A stretch of DNA of 64,000 bases from the NCBI GenBank assembly GCA_008638415.1, contig VWVT01000009.1, forward strand, positions 124,001 to 188,000, in the 5' to 3' direction. This document shows, piece by piece, positions 8,247 through 16,371 of the stretch (positions are counted from its first letter, which is position 1; each line of letters starts with the position of its first letter). A program made the position numbers and the translations under genes. The DNA comes from Nocardiopsis sinuspersici. Its GTDB lineage: Bacteria > Actinomycetota > Actinomycetes > Streptosporangiales > Streptosporangiaceae. The notes below the pieces were generated by a model, which saw only the letters and a program-made list of their open reading frames with translations, searched no databases and had not been told where the DNA came from.

Positions 8247-8273
8247 GGAAAGACAATTGATAACTTTGTTTCC
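8247..8273. promoter_or_regulatory. Candidate operator (GGAAA-N17-TTTCC dyad)
   Basis: A 27-base imperfect palindrome with 9 of 13 positions matched (GGAAA at 8247-8251, TTTCC at 8269-8273), inside an AT-rich patch between the divergent D-aminoacylase and RidA genes. RpiR-type regulators of amino-sugar and D-aminoacylase loci often bind GGAAA/TTTCC-like dyads; no such regulator is adjacent here. The dyad is seen; the binding protein is inference. Confidence 0.45.
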
Positions 8274-8373
8274 ACTAAATGGGCCCGTAACCGCCAGAGG
8301 TCGGCGCGGGCGCCGGCGCGTGAACACGCACGCGACACCCGGTGAGCCACACCCCCATCGAAGGAGTCCACGG

Positions 8374-8754
8374 ATGTCCAAGAAGGCGATCCGCACCGAC
8401 AGCGCCCCCGCCCCGGCCGGCGCGTACAGCCAGGGAGTCGTCGCGGGCGGGTTCCTGTACACCGCGGGCTTCGGACCGCAGGAGCCCGGGACCGGCCGGG
8501 TGGCGCCGACCGTGGGCGAGCAGACCGCCCAGGTGCTGGCCAACGTCTCCGCCGTCCTCGCCGAGCACGGCCTGACCCTCGACGACGTCGTGAAGGCGAC
8601 CGTCCACCTGGAGAACCTCAAGTCGGACTTCGCCGAGTTCAACGCCGTGTACGAGAAGCACTTCACGGCTCCCTACCCCGTGCGCACCACCGTGGGATCT
8701 GATCTGGCGAACATCCTGGTGGAGATCGACGTGGTGGCCCTGCTCCGCGACTGA
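8374..8754 (+). CDS. ridA: RidA-family reactive intermediate deaminase
   Basis: 126 residues, full length for the YjgF/YER057c/UK114 family. It carries the catalytic Arg at 104 (YPVRTTVG) with the downstream VEID segment, plus the family motifs GAYSQGV and TAGFGPQ. RidA hydrolyses enamine/imine intermediates, such as 2-aminoacrylate, made by PLP enzymes. AAGGAG lies about 8 bases before the ATG at 8374. It is divergent from the D-aminoacylase operon and shares its control region, consistent with a role in D-amino-acid breakdown. A strong terminator follows. Confidence 0.9.
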   Translation: MSKKAIRTDSAPAPAGAYSQGVVAGGFLYTAGFGPQEPGTGRVAPTVGEQTAQVLANVSAVLAEHGLTLDDVVKATVHLENLKSDFAEFNAVYEKHFTAPYPVRTTVGSDLANILVEIDVVALLRD

Positions 8755-8760
8755 CGGATC

Positions 8761-8802
8761 CGTCCGCGGGGACGGCCCGGGGGCCGGCCGTCCCCGCGGA
8801 CG
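8761..8802. terminator. Bidirectional terminator hairpin
   Basis: A 17-base-pair inverted repeat (arms 8761-8777 and 8786-8802, 8-base loop) between the convergent RidA gene and the methyltransferase gene. The stem is almost entirely G-C with no T-tract. Confidence 0.8.
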
Positions 8803-8805
8803 CGG

Positions 8806-9462
8806 TCAGGCGTGTCGGCGGGCGCGGACGACCAGGTCGTGCACGGTGTGGGCCACCCCGTCCATGGTGGACGTCCCCGGGCGCGCCTCGTCGACCAGCA
8901 CGGTCCACTCCCCCTCCGGCAGGGCCGCCACCACCTCGTCGCCCGTGTAGAACATCTCGGGGATCGGCGGACGCGGCACACCCTCCTCCAGGTCCCGGGG
9001 ATGGTGTGCGACGACCAGGAGCTCTCCCCCGGGCGCGACCGCCGAGGCCAGCGCCGGGAAGAGCCGCGCGCGGTCTCCCGGCCCCAGGTGCATGAACTGC
9101 GACGTCACCAGGTCGAACGCGTCCTCGGGCGGAGTCCACGCGGTCACGTCCGCACGCGTCCACGTGATCCGCCCGGCCACGTCCCCGCCGCGTTCGCGGG
9201 CGTGGGCACCGCCCTTCTCCAGCGCCACGGCCGAGATGTCGACCGCGGTCACCCTCCAGCCGCGCTCGGCCAGCCAGAGCGCGTCGGCGCCCTCTCCGCT
9301 GCCCACGTCCAGTGCCCGGCCCGGCGCCAGGTCCGCGGCCTCGGCCACCAGGTGGCGGTTGGGGTTCGCGCTCCAGATCCGCTTCTCCGAGCGGTAGCGC
9401 TCGTTCCAGAAGTCCTCGCCCATGTCCTCGAGCGAGGGGTTCTCCGGGTGTTCCCGGGTCAT
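8806..9462 (-). CDS. SAM-dependent methyltransferase (class I)
   Basis: 218 residues. FWNERYRSEKRIWSANPN at the N-terminus and motif I ALDVGSGEGAD, followed by VTAVDIS (acidic strand 2) and ELLVVAHHP, show a class I Rossmann methyltransferase similar to thiopurine/tellurite-resistance (TehB-like) types. The substrate is unknown. The start at 9462 has GGAGG 8 bases upstream, and the ORF extension beyond it is not conserved in character. It is separated by 145 bases from the TetR gene upstream on the same strand, so the TetR protein may control it. Confidence 0.85.
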   Translation of the reverse strand: MTREHPENPSLEDMGEDFWNERYRSEKRIWSANPNRHLVAEAADLAPGRALDVGSGEGADALWLAERGWRVTAVDISAVALEKGGAHARERGGDVAGRITWTRADVTAWTPPEDAFDLVTSQFMHLGPGDRARLFPALASAVAPGGELLVVAHHPRDLEEGVPRPPIPEMFYTGDEVVAALPEGEWTVLVDEARPGTSTMDGVAHTVHDLVVRARRHA

Positions 9463-9607
9463 GTCCACCACCTCCGAGCCCCACTCTCCACGCGGGTCCG
9501 GCGATGCGCGAGGTCCTTTGCCGAAGCGGCAAGAACGTGTCGCCGAGGCCCCAGCCCCGCCCTGCGGACACCGTGTTCGCGTGCTCCCCGGAAAAACCCG
9601 CCGACCC

Positions 9608-10255
9608 TCAGCCCTCCCCGACCCCTTCCGTACCCCGCGGCCCCTCCGGCTCCTCCGGAGCCCCCGGTTCGCCGAAGTCCTCCAGGCACAGGTCCAGCAG
9701 GACCCGGAGCCGGTCCGTGAGCAGCTCGCGGTCCAGGGCGCGCAGCGCCGTCGCCCCCTCGACCAGCCGCACACGGGTCAGTCCCAGCATCACCGCGGCC
9801 ATCAGGGACGCGTGCGCCCGTGCGCCGTCCGTGCCCAGGTAGGCCTCCAGGGGATCGATCATCGCGCTGGTGATCCGTCCCTGGTAGACCGCCTGCAGGT
9901 CGGGATCGCCCGCGGAGTCGTCCAGGGCGCGCTGGAGCGCGGTGCCCTCGCCGTGCAGGCGGCTCACCGCGTGCTCGGCCAGGCGCCGCGTGAGGGTGGC
10001 GGGGTCGCCCTCGATCAGCCCGGGGAAGACGCCGTCCTCGCGGAGGATCTCGGTGAGCAGTCCGCGTTTGGCCCCGAAGTAGCGGTTGATCAGCGCGACG
10101 TTGACCCCCGCGTGCGAGGCGATCATCCTCGACGACACCGAGCCGTACCCCTCGTTGGTGAACAGCTCCTTGGCGCTGGCGAGGATGCGGGCCCTCGTGG
10201 CCTCCCGGCCTCGCGTCGGCCCGGAACCACCTCCGGTTTCCTCCGGACGGTCCAT
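9608..10255 (-). CDS. TetR-family transcriptional regulator
   Basis: 215 residues. The DNA-binding domain at about 18-65 has the standard pattern: RARILASAKELFTNEGY, then SRMIASHAGVNVALINRYFG and KRGLLTEIL. The ligand domain is alpha-helical and the C-terminus is a Glu/Gly/Pro-rich tail. The promoter region contains a 21-base palindrome (10357-10377) that could be its own operator. The methyltransferase downstream on the same strand is the only plausible co-regulated gene. Confidence 0.85.
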   Translation of the reverse strand: MDRPEETGGGSGPTRGREATRARILASAKELFTNEGYGSVSSRMIASHAGVNVALINRYFGAKRGLLTEILREDGVFPGLIEGDPATLTRRLAEHAVSRLHGEGTALQRALDDSAGDPDLQAVYQGRITSAMIDPLEAYLGTDGARAHASLMAAVMLGLTRVRLVEGATALRALDRELLTDRLRVLLDLCLEDFGEPGAPEEPEGPRGTEGVGEG

Positions 10256-10356
10256 CTACACACCCCTTGACGGCTGTGATCTGGCTTGCGGTCCTCCAGG
10301 TTGGCACCTTCGAAGACTCCGCGCATACCGAAACGTGGGGAGAGATATCGTTTTGA

Positions 10357-10377
10357 CAGGTAAGCAGTGTTTACATG
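10357..10377. promoter_or_regulatory. Candidate TetR operator
   Basis: A 21-base imperfect palindrome, CAGGTAAGCA-G-TGTTTACATG, with 8 of 10 arm positions matched. It lies 102 bases upstream of the TetR start, in an AT-richer stretch that also includes TTGACA at 10353-10358. It is a candidate autoregulatory site. Confidence 0.45.
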
Positions 10378-10443
10378 AGTCCGGAGCGGGCGCGGCCGCG
10401 TTCAGCGCGGTGGTGGCGGGGACCGCAGGGACCGGGGATCCGG

Positions 10444-10905
10444 TCAGAGGTAGCGGCGGAAGCCCTCGGCGGAGTGGTCGAAGCCCAGCGAGGCGTAGAA
10501 ACGGTGGGCGCCGTGCCTGCTCTCGTGGGACAGCAGCTCGACCTTGTAGCACCCGGCCTGCGTCGCGCGGTCCAGCGCGTCCTCCATCAGGGCCCGGCCG
10601 ATGCCCCTGCCGCGGGTGAGGGGGTCGACCACGAGGTTGTCCACCACCGCCCAGGGCTGGGCGTCATGGGTCAGGTTGGCCACCACCAGAAGGCCCAGGG
10701 TGCCGATGATCTGCCCGCGCTGCTCGGCGACGAGGACCGTGCGGCCGGGGTCGTTCTCCATCCTCGTCCAGGCGCGCACGGCCGCGGAGGACATGCGAAC
10801 ATGAGCGCTCTGCGCGTGGGTGGCGTCGCCGAGTTCCCTGAGCAGACGCAGAATCGCACCGAGGTCGGACCTGATGGCCGCGCGGATAATCATGGCTGAC
10901 GGCAT
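10444..10905 (-). CDS. GNAT-family N-acetyltransferase
   Basis: 153 residues. A typical GNAT fold: IIRAAIRSDLGAILRLLREL at the start, VLVAEQRGQIIGTLGL as strands 2-4, and the acetyl-CoA pyrophosphate loop in motif A (VVDPLTRGRGIGRALM), ending with a HRFYASLGF segment. The acceptor substrate is unknown. The ATG at 10905 is used; an ATG four codons later (10893) is equally possible, and neither has a clear Shine-Dalgarno. It sits downstream of the DivIVA-like gene but after a terminator hairpin, so it probably has its own promoter. Confidence 0.85.
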   Translation of the reverse strand: MPSAMIIRAAIRSDLGAILRLLRELGDATHAQSAHVRMSSAAVRAWTRMENDPGRTVLVAEQRGQIIGTLGLLVVANLTHDAQPWAVVDNLVVDPLTRGRGIGRALMEDALDRATQAGCYKVELLSHESRHGAHRFYASLGFDHSAEGFRRYL

Positions 10906-10963
10906 CGTAACCGACAGCCTGCGACAAGGCGGACGTCACCCTACAACCGGCCACAAAACACCA

Positions 10964-10990
10964 GGGGGCGGGGACGACGTCCCCACCCCC
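10964..10990 (-). terminator. Terminator hairpin after the DivIVA-like gene
   Basis: A 12-position stem with one mismatch (GGGGGCGGGGAC at 10964-10975, GTCCCCACCCCC at 10979-10990) and a 3-base loop, downstream of the minus-strand gene ending at 11081. Confidence 0.6.
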
Positions 10991-11080
10991 GGAGAACCGT
11001 TCCGTGCGGGGGCCGGAGTACCGGTTCCCCGCCGTCGCGGCGCACGGCACACGGGCGGCGCGGGTCGGGTCGGGGCGTCT

Positions 11081-12412
11081 CTACGGCTTGCGGATGATCC
11101 GCACGCCCTCGTCGCCCTTGGGAGGCTGGTTCGGTCCGGACTGCTGGTCCGGTCCGGGCTGCCGGCCCTGGCCCGAGGCGGGCTGCTGGCCCTGGCCGGA
11201 CTCCGGATGCCGGTAGACACCGGTGATGCCCGGGTCGCCCGCGGGGGCCTGCGGGCCCGAGTCGCCCTGCTGCGGACCGGACCGCGCCTGCTGCCGGCCC
11301 TGGGCGCTCCCCGGCGCGGGGGCGTTGAAGCGGGCGCCCTGCGGAGGACGGGGCGCGGCCTGGTCACCCTGCCGCTCCTCCCCGGACGGGGCCTGTCCGG
11401 CCTTCGGGGAGTCCTGTCCGCCCTGCTCCGGCTTGGCCACCGGCTTGATGCGCACGGTCGCCTCGTCGGACTCCTGCTGGAGCGGAGGCAGCTTGGTGGT
11501 CGCCTCGGTCGACTCCTCCTCGCGCTCCGGCTCGGGCCCGGCAGCCTGGGCGGGCTCGGGACGTGAGCCCTCGGCACCGCGCTCCTGGGCCTTCGCCCCG
11601 GCCTCCTCCGGCTTGCCGGAGGCGGGCTGGGCCGCCTGCGCGGGCTTCTGGTCGGGCCGGGCCGCCTGTGCGGGCTTGTTCTGAGCCGCCTGGCCGGGCT
11701 TGGCCTGACCGCCCTGGCCACCCTTCTGAGCCGGCGCGGAGGCCTCCTCCCGCTCCCGGGAGAGGCCCGCCTCCAGCGCGCCCGCCCGGTCCTCGGCCGC
11801 GACCAGGTCGGCCAGGGTCGAGTGCATGTCCTTGAGGCGGCGCAGCGCCTCGGAGTGCGTGGCGGTGAGCGTGGCGAGCCTGCGGTCCGCCGTGTCGTGG
11901 ATCTTCTTCGCGCGCGCCTCGGCCTCGCTCAGACGGCGCTCGCCCTCCTGCTTGGCCTGGTCGCGGAGCTGGTCGGCCTCCTTCTTGGCGCTGTCGACCA
12001 TCTCGTTGGCCTCCGAGCGCGCGGAGGAGACGACCCGCTCCGCGTGCTGCTCGGCGTCCCTTCGGTGCTTGGCGATCTCCTCCTGGGCCTTCTTCTCGAT
12101 CTCCCTCACCTCGGACTCGACCCTGGAGCGACGCTCCTTGGCCTCCTCCTCGGCGATCCGCAGGATCTCGGCCATGCGTTCGCTGATCTGTTCGTGCTCA
12201 GGCTTGACCTGGGCCTTCTCGCGGGCGATGGCGAGGTCGCGCTTGTACTGCTCCAGCTCGTCGTCCAACCGCTGCAGGCGCTCGCGGAGGCTCTTGACCT
12301 GGTTGTCCATCCGTACGTAGTAGTCGTCGACGTGCGCCTTGTCGTAGCCGCCCTTGCGCACTGTCGGGAACCTGTCTTGCTGCAGTCCGCCGCCCGGCAA
12401 CATATCGCTCAT
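11081..12412 (-). CDS. DivIVA-domain coiled-coil protein
   Basis: 443 residues. Residues 13-33 match the DivIVA membrane-targeting start (FPTVRKGGYDKAHVDDYYVR). Residues about 36-225 are an almost continuous charged coiled coil rich in Glu/Lys/Arg/Ala. The last 210 residues are a disordered Gln/Pro/Gly/Ala tail with repeats such as QGRQPGPDQ and PAQAA. Members of this group in Streptomyces and relatives are polar-growth or cytoskeleton-associated proteins, sometimes mis-annotated as cellulose-binding. It is not the main wag31/DivIVA, which lies in the dcw cluster. It is divergent from the carbonic anhydrase gene. A localisation or scaffold role is inferred. Confidence 0.8.
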   Translation of the reverse strand: MSDMLPGGGLQQDRFPTVRKGGYDKAHVDDYYVRMDNQVKSLRERLQRLDDELEQYKRDLAIAREKAQVKPEHEQISERMAEILRIAEEEAKERRSRVESEVREIEKKAQEEIAKHRRDAEQHAERVVSSARSEANEMVDSAKKEADQLRDQAKQEGERRLSEAEARAKKIHDTADRRLATLTATHSEALRRLKDMHSTLADLVAAEDRAGALEAGLSREREEASAPAQKGGQGGQAKPGQAAQNKPAQAARPDQKPAQAAQPASGKPEEAGAKAQERGAEGSRPEPAQAAGPEPEREEESTEATTKLPPLQQESDEATVRIKPVAKPEQGGQDSPKAGQAPSGEERQGDQAAPRPPQGARFNAPAPGSAQGRQQARSGPQQGDSGPQAPAGDPGITGVYRHPESGQGQQPASGQGRQPGPDQQSGPNQPPKGDEGVRIIRKP

Positions 12413-12798
12413 GTGCCTTTCATGTCCTTAACACCGTTTCGACTGCACGTCGCAGAAGGTGAGAGTTGACCCGTACCCATTGTCACAAGGACACCCATCG
12501 GGTCCTGTTAGCGACATCCGCCCGATAGTGTCCTTTTCCGCGCCGGCTCGGCCGTATGGGGCTTCGGTCGAGGGCGGAGCGTAACGTCGTGGACACCGTC
12601 CAAACGACCAAGGTAGACACGCGCGACGCGACCGCGTCAAGATTCCCGACCGGATACATCGCCGTGCGGCCCCTGGTCACGTTCTTACTAAGGTATGCGC
12701 GATCATCCCCGTACGGGGGCAGAGCGGTCAACTTCCCGCTGATCCGGCTCCCGACGGGGGAGCGGACACGGCGGCAGAGACTCAGGGAGGACCACGCG
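12413..12798. other. Divergent intergenic region
   Basis: 386 bases between the DivIVA-like gene (minus) and the carbonic anhydrase (plus). I see no credible gene. A TAAGGT sequence (12689-12694), which could be a -10 element, sits about 105 bases before the carbonic anhydrase, without a clear -35. The carbonic anhydrase frame stays open through this region from 12556, but the coding character begins at 12799. Confidence 0.4.
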
Positions 12799-13359
12799 AT
12801 GGGCACGACGGAGAGGGAGACGGGGCACGGGACCGCGGGGCCGCGTGTGGGCGGCGCCGGGTTCGGACGGCCAGAGGTCCACCCCACCGCGTGGATCGCG
12901 CCCGGCGCGGTCGTGGTGGGCCGCGTGCGCCTGGGCGCCGGGAGCAGCGTCTGGTACGGGTCGGTACTGCGCGCCGACACCGAGGACGTCGTCGTCGGGG
13001 AGAGGGTCAACATCCAGGACCAGTGCGGCATGCACTCCGATCCGGGGGAGCCCGCCGTCCTGCACGACGACGTGAGCCTGGGCCACAAGGCGATGGTGCA
13101 CGGCGCGGTCGTGGAGGAGGGCGCGCTCATCGGCATCGGCGCGATCGTCCTGGGCGGTGCACGCGTGGGCCGGGGCGCGCTGGTCGCGGCGGGCTCCCTC
13201 GTCCCGCCCGGCAAGACCGTCCCGCCGGACACCCTGTGGGCGGGCGTGCCCGGCAAGGTGATCCGCGAACTGAACGACGACGACCGGCTCGTGCTACAGC
13301 ACACGCCGTCCCACTACGCGGCGCTCGCCGCCCAGCACCAGGACGTCACCTGGGAATAG
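12799..13359 (+). CDS. Gamma-class carbonic anhydrase-like protein
   Basis: 186 residues. Left-handed beta-helix hexapeptide repeats run from about 25 to 150 (for example AWIAPGAVVVGRVRLGAGSS). The three zinc/iron ligands of gamma carbonic anhydrases are present as His79 (NIQDQCGMHS), His96 and His101 (SLGHKAMVHG). The protein reversibly hydrates CO2 or acts as a related trimeric hexapeptide-repeat protein; the proton-shuttle loop of Cam is absent, as in the YrdA/CaiE-like subgroup. The ATG at 12799 has AGGGAGG 8 bases upstream, which decides the start against in-frame upstream codons. Confidence 0.88.
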   Translation: MGTTERETGHGTAGPRVGGAGFGRPEVHPTAWIAPGAVVVGRVRLGAGSSVWYGSVLRADTEDVVVGERVNIQDQCGMHSDPGEPAVLHDDVSLGHKAMVHGAVVEEGALIGIGAIVLGGARVGRGALVAAGSLVPPGKTVPPDTLWAGVPGKVIRELNDDDRLVLQHTPSHYAALAAQHQDVTWE

Positions 13360-13592
13360 GACGTCGCCGGGGAGTGGGAGCGGGCGGTCCGGAAGCACCC
13401 GCGCCGGCCGCTTCTGGCTAACACGGGTGACTCCTTCTCTGGTCCTCACGGGTCATGCGCGGGCCCGCGTGCCCGCGTAGCCTGAGAACCCATGCCGCGT
13501 GGACCCGGTTTCGTCGCGCCCGGGACCACGTCAGCCCCGTCGGGGGCCGGCACCCCTTCCGCGACACCGTTGTCGCCGGGAGGTGAGCGCAC

Positions 13593-14096
13593 GTGGAACA
13601 CGACACGGAACCGCGTCCGCGCGACCACGCCATCCTCCACGACCACGTCGCGCTGGACGAGATCGAGCTGTACGCCGAGGTGCTCATCGCCGTGGCCGAC
13701 GCCGACCACCGGCTCACCCCCGACGAGATCGACCGCGTACTCGGGGTCTCGTCCTCGGAGGACGCGGCCGGAGCCGCCGACGAGGCGCCGGTTCCCCGGG
13801 CGGACACTGCGGACGGACGGTACGCGCCACCGGTCCGGACCGAGCGGCCGGCCCGCCAGGCGAGGCCGACCGGGCCCCCTCCGCGCACCCCGGACCGGAG
13901 CCCGGCAACACGGCCGCCCGCGCCGTGCGGGGAGGCACCCCAGGCCCGCGTGCTCCCCGCCACCGGGCCGCTGTTCCCGGCGACGCGCGTCCTGCCCGAG
14001 GCACCGCCGTTCGCCGACGTGCTCCCGGTACCGTTCGACGGTCCCCTCACCGCGTGGTCCCCGCCCGACCTCCCCCTCACCCCCTGGCCGCCCTGA
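13593..14096 (+). CDS. Hypothetical actinobacterial protein
   Basis: 167 residues from a GTG at 13593 with GGGAGG about 9 bases upstream. Only the N-terminal 55 residues look ordered (ALDEIELYAEVLIAVADADH, then RLTPDEIDRVLGV); I recognise this as a short acidic helical module found in uncharacterised Streptomyces and relatives. The remaining 110 residues are Pro/Arg/Ala-rich and probably disordered. No function can be assigned. It converges on the histidine kinase gene with only 9 bases between the stops. Confidence 0.6.
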   Translation: MEHDTEPRPRDHAILHDHVALDEIELYAEVLIAVADADHRLTPDEIDRVLGVSSSEDAAGAADEAPVPRADTADGRYAPPVRTERPARQARPTGPPPRTPDRSPATRPPAPCGEAPQARVLPATGPLFPATRVLPEAPPFADVLPVPFDGPLTAWSPPDLPLTPWPP

Positions 14097-14105
14097 CCGG
14101 AGGCC

Positions 14106-15296
14106 TCAGAGGGGGATCACGGCCCGCAGCAGGAAACCGCCGTTCCCGGTGTGCGCCGCGGACAGGGTTCCGCCGCTCATCGAGACGCGCTCGGACAGCC
14201 CCGCCAGCCCGTTGCCGGAGGACCCCTCCATGGCTCCGTCCCCGCGTGCCCGGTCGTTGGACACCTCCACCACCAGGACCCGGCCCACCGCGGTGTCCCT
14301 GGTCGGGGTGAAGACGATCTGGCACTCGGTGGCGTCGCTGTGCCGCAGCACGTTGGTCACGCCCTCCCGGACCACCCACGCCGCCAGCGACGCACGCTCC
14401 GGGGACAGCGCCAGGCCGTCCAGCCCGGTGACGGACACCCGGGTGCCGTTGGCGGCCAGGACGGAGCCCACCGCGTCCACCTCGCCCGCGAGGTCGACCT
14501 CGCGGTAGCCGCTCACCGCCGTGCGCACCTGCTGGAGCGCCTTGCGGGCGAGCTCGTGCACCTCGGTCATCTCCGCGGCGGCCCGCTCCGGCGCGCGTTC
14601 GGCCAGCCTGCCCGCCAGCTCGGCCTTGACCGCCAGGGCCGACAGGCTGTGGCCGAGCAGGTCGTGCATGTCCCGGGCGAAGCGCAGGCGCTCCTCGGTG
14701 ACCGCGAGCTGGGCGCGTGCGGCCTGGCCCCGGACCGCGTCGTTGGTGACGTCCCACAGCCAGAGCGAGGCGAGGGACCCCGCGGCCAGGACCAGCGCCC
14801 AGGCGATCGCGAAGAGCCACACCGCCAGGTAGGCGAGGAAGTGGATGTCCAGGGGACTGAGCGGGATGAGCAGCCAGGGCACCGCCAGCAGCCCCAGGGT
14901 GACCACGGCTCCCCGCCTGCGGGGCGCCACGAACACTCCGACCCCCCACCAGGCGGCCAGGAAGGACATGGAGAGGAAGGGGTGCTGGAGGGCCGCCGCG
15001 CCGACGACGGTCAGCGCGACCGAACCCCAGTAGAGCCGGGGGTCGGGGTCACGCCTTCCGTCGAGCCTGCTCCGCAGCAGCAGCACGAGCGTGACGCCGA
15101 GCGGGACCGAGATGCCGGCGGCGGCGAGGGAGCGCCACGGGGAGAAGCCCTCCCCGGCCATGGTCACCTCCATCAGCGGGAAGACGAGCAGCGCGACGAG
15201 CAGGAACGATATCGACGCCAGGATGATGAGCCTGGCGACGCGGAGCTTGCGGCCGTTCCGGACGTCCCCGGCCGGCGGTGTCCCGTGCTCTGTCAA
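14106..15296 (-). CDS. Two-component sensor histidine kinase (HisKA_3 type)
   Basis: 396 residues. Five or six membrane spans in the first 190 residues form the sensor. The dimerisation/phosphoacceptor helix reads RFARDMHDLLGHSLSALAVK, with the phosphorylated His, and the ATPase domain has GNGLAGLSERV (G box). This is the NarL-type partner family. A TTG start at 15296 is chosen because AGGAGG lies 7 bases upstream; the frame is open to 15389. No response regulator gene is next to it, which is unusual. It follows a TetR-ABC-ABC series on the same strand, with 171 bases between its start and the ABC permease stop. Confidence 0.82.
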   Translation of the reverse strand: MTEHGTPPAGDVRNGRKLRVARLIILASISFLLVALLVFPLMEVTMAGEGFSPWRSLAAAGISVPLGVTLVLLLRSRLDGRRDPDPRLYWGSVALTVVGAAALQHPFLSMSFLAAWWGVGVFVAPRRRGAVVTLGLLAVPWLLIPLSPLDIHFLAYLAVWLFAIAWALVLAAGSLASLWLWDVTNDAVRGQAARAQLAVTEERLRFARDMHDLLGHSLSALAVKAELAGRLAERAPERAAAEMTEVHELARKALQQVRTAVSGYREVDLAGEVDAVGSVLAANGTRVSVTGLDGLALSPERASLAAWVVREGVTNVLRHSDATECQIVFTPTRDTAVGRVLVVEVSNDRARGDGAMEGSSGNGLAGLSERVSMSGGTLSAAHTGNGGFLLRAVIPL

Positions 15297-15467
15297 CGCG
15301 GTGCCTCCTCCTGGGCTGGGCGGTTCCCGACCGGACCGGTGCGGCGACCGGTCCGAGGGCCGGATCCCCTCCCCGGCCTCCGTGTCCACACCTGTGGACG
15401 GCTCCAGTGTGCCGCGCCGGGGAGACCGCCGTCCCCGGCCTCCCCGGCACTCCCGTACCGCCGCCCC

Positions 15468-16307
15468 TCAGGGCTGGCGGGGGTCCCACCTGAAGTACCG
15501 GCGCACCAGCAGCCCCAGCACCGCGATCCAGGCGAACATGACGCCGACGGAGGGCAGCGCCGCCGCCCACAGGCCGAGGTAGCCGGGCTCCTCGGCGTCG
15601 GCGTAGCCGCCGAACACGTCGTATCCGCTGTAGGCGGCCTGCGCCATGTCGCTGCTCGGTGTGGCCGGGAACAGCTGCACCACCTGGCGCGCGGTGTCCG
15701 GCAGGAGGTCCATCGGCAGGAACACCCCGCTCGCGAACAGCAGGATCATCATCGGCACCATCGCCGCCATCTGCGCGGCCTCGGCGTTGCGCACGGTCGG
15801 CGTGATCAGCAGCCCGACCAGCGTCATCGACAGCGCGCTCAGCACCACGGCCACCAGCAGCATCAGCGGGTCCCGGGGCAGCACGCCGGAGGTCGCGAAG
15901 ATCAGGGCGGCCATCAGCACGGCGACCAGTACCGAGAACAGCACCACGACTCCGGTGAGGGCGCCGAAGATCGCCAGTTGGGGCACACCGCTCACCCTCA
16001 ACCGCTTGAGCACCAGCGACTCCCGCCGCGCGGTGAACACGTTCGAGGCGTGCCCGACGCCCACGATCACACCGATGCTGCCCAGCGTCGCGGCCATCGA
16101 CAGCGTGCTGCTGCTGACCCCGGGGAAGACGTCCTCGGAGGGCAGGCCCATCGCGACGAACAGCAGGAAGAGCGGCAGGGCCAGGAACATCCAGGCGGTC
16201 TTGTACCGCACGAACAGGGTGAACTCGGTCCTGGTCAGGCGCAGGGTCTGCCTCGCCCAGCCGATGGAGGGGCGGGAACGCGGCGGGGCGGCGGTGGTCG
16301 TACTCAT
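15468..16307 (-). CDS. ABC-2 type exporter permease
   Basis: 279 residues, six predicted membrane spans (first at about 38-55). The sequence has the ABC-2/DrrB character, with TARRESLVLKRLRVSGVP between spans 2 and 3. Together with the ATPase encoded just upstream in the transcript it would export a drug or small metabolite. CAGGAG lies 6 bases before the ATG at 16307. Confidence 0.87.
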   Translation of the reverse strand: MSTTTAAPPRSRPSIGWARQTLRLTRTEFTLFVRYKTAWMFLALPLFLLFVAMGLPSEDVFPGVSSSTLSMAATLGSIGVIVGVGHASNVFTARRESLVLKRLRVSGVPQLAIFGALTGVVVLFSVLVAVLMAALIFATSGVLPRDPLMLLVAVVLSALSMTLVGLLITPTVRNAEAAQMAAMVPMMILLFASGVFLPMDLLPDTARQVVQLFPATPSSDMAQAAYSGYDVFGGYADAEEPGYLGLWAAALPSVGVMFAWIAVLGLLVRRYFRWDPRQP

Positions 16308-16371
16308 CTGTGCTCCTGGAGTCTGTGGGGGACGGCGGGGGACGGAGCCCCGGTGCGGGCGGGGAGGCCGC

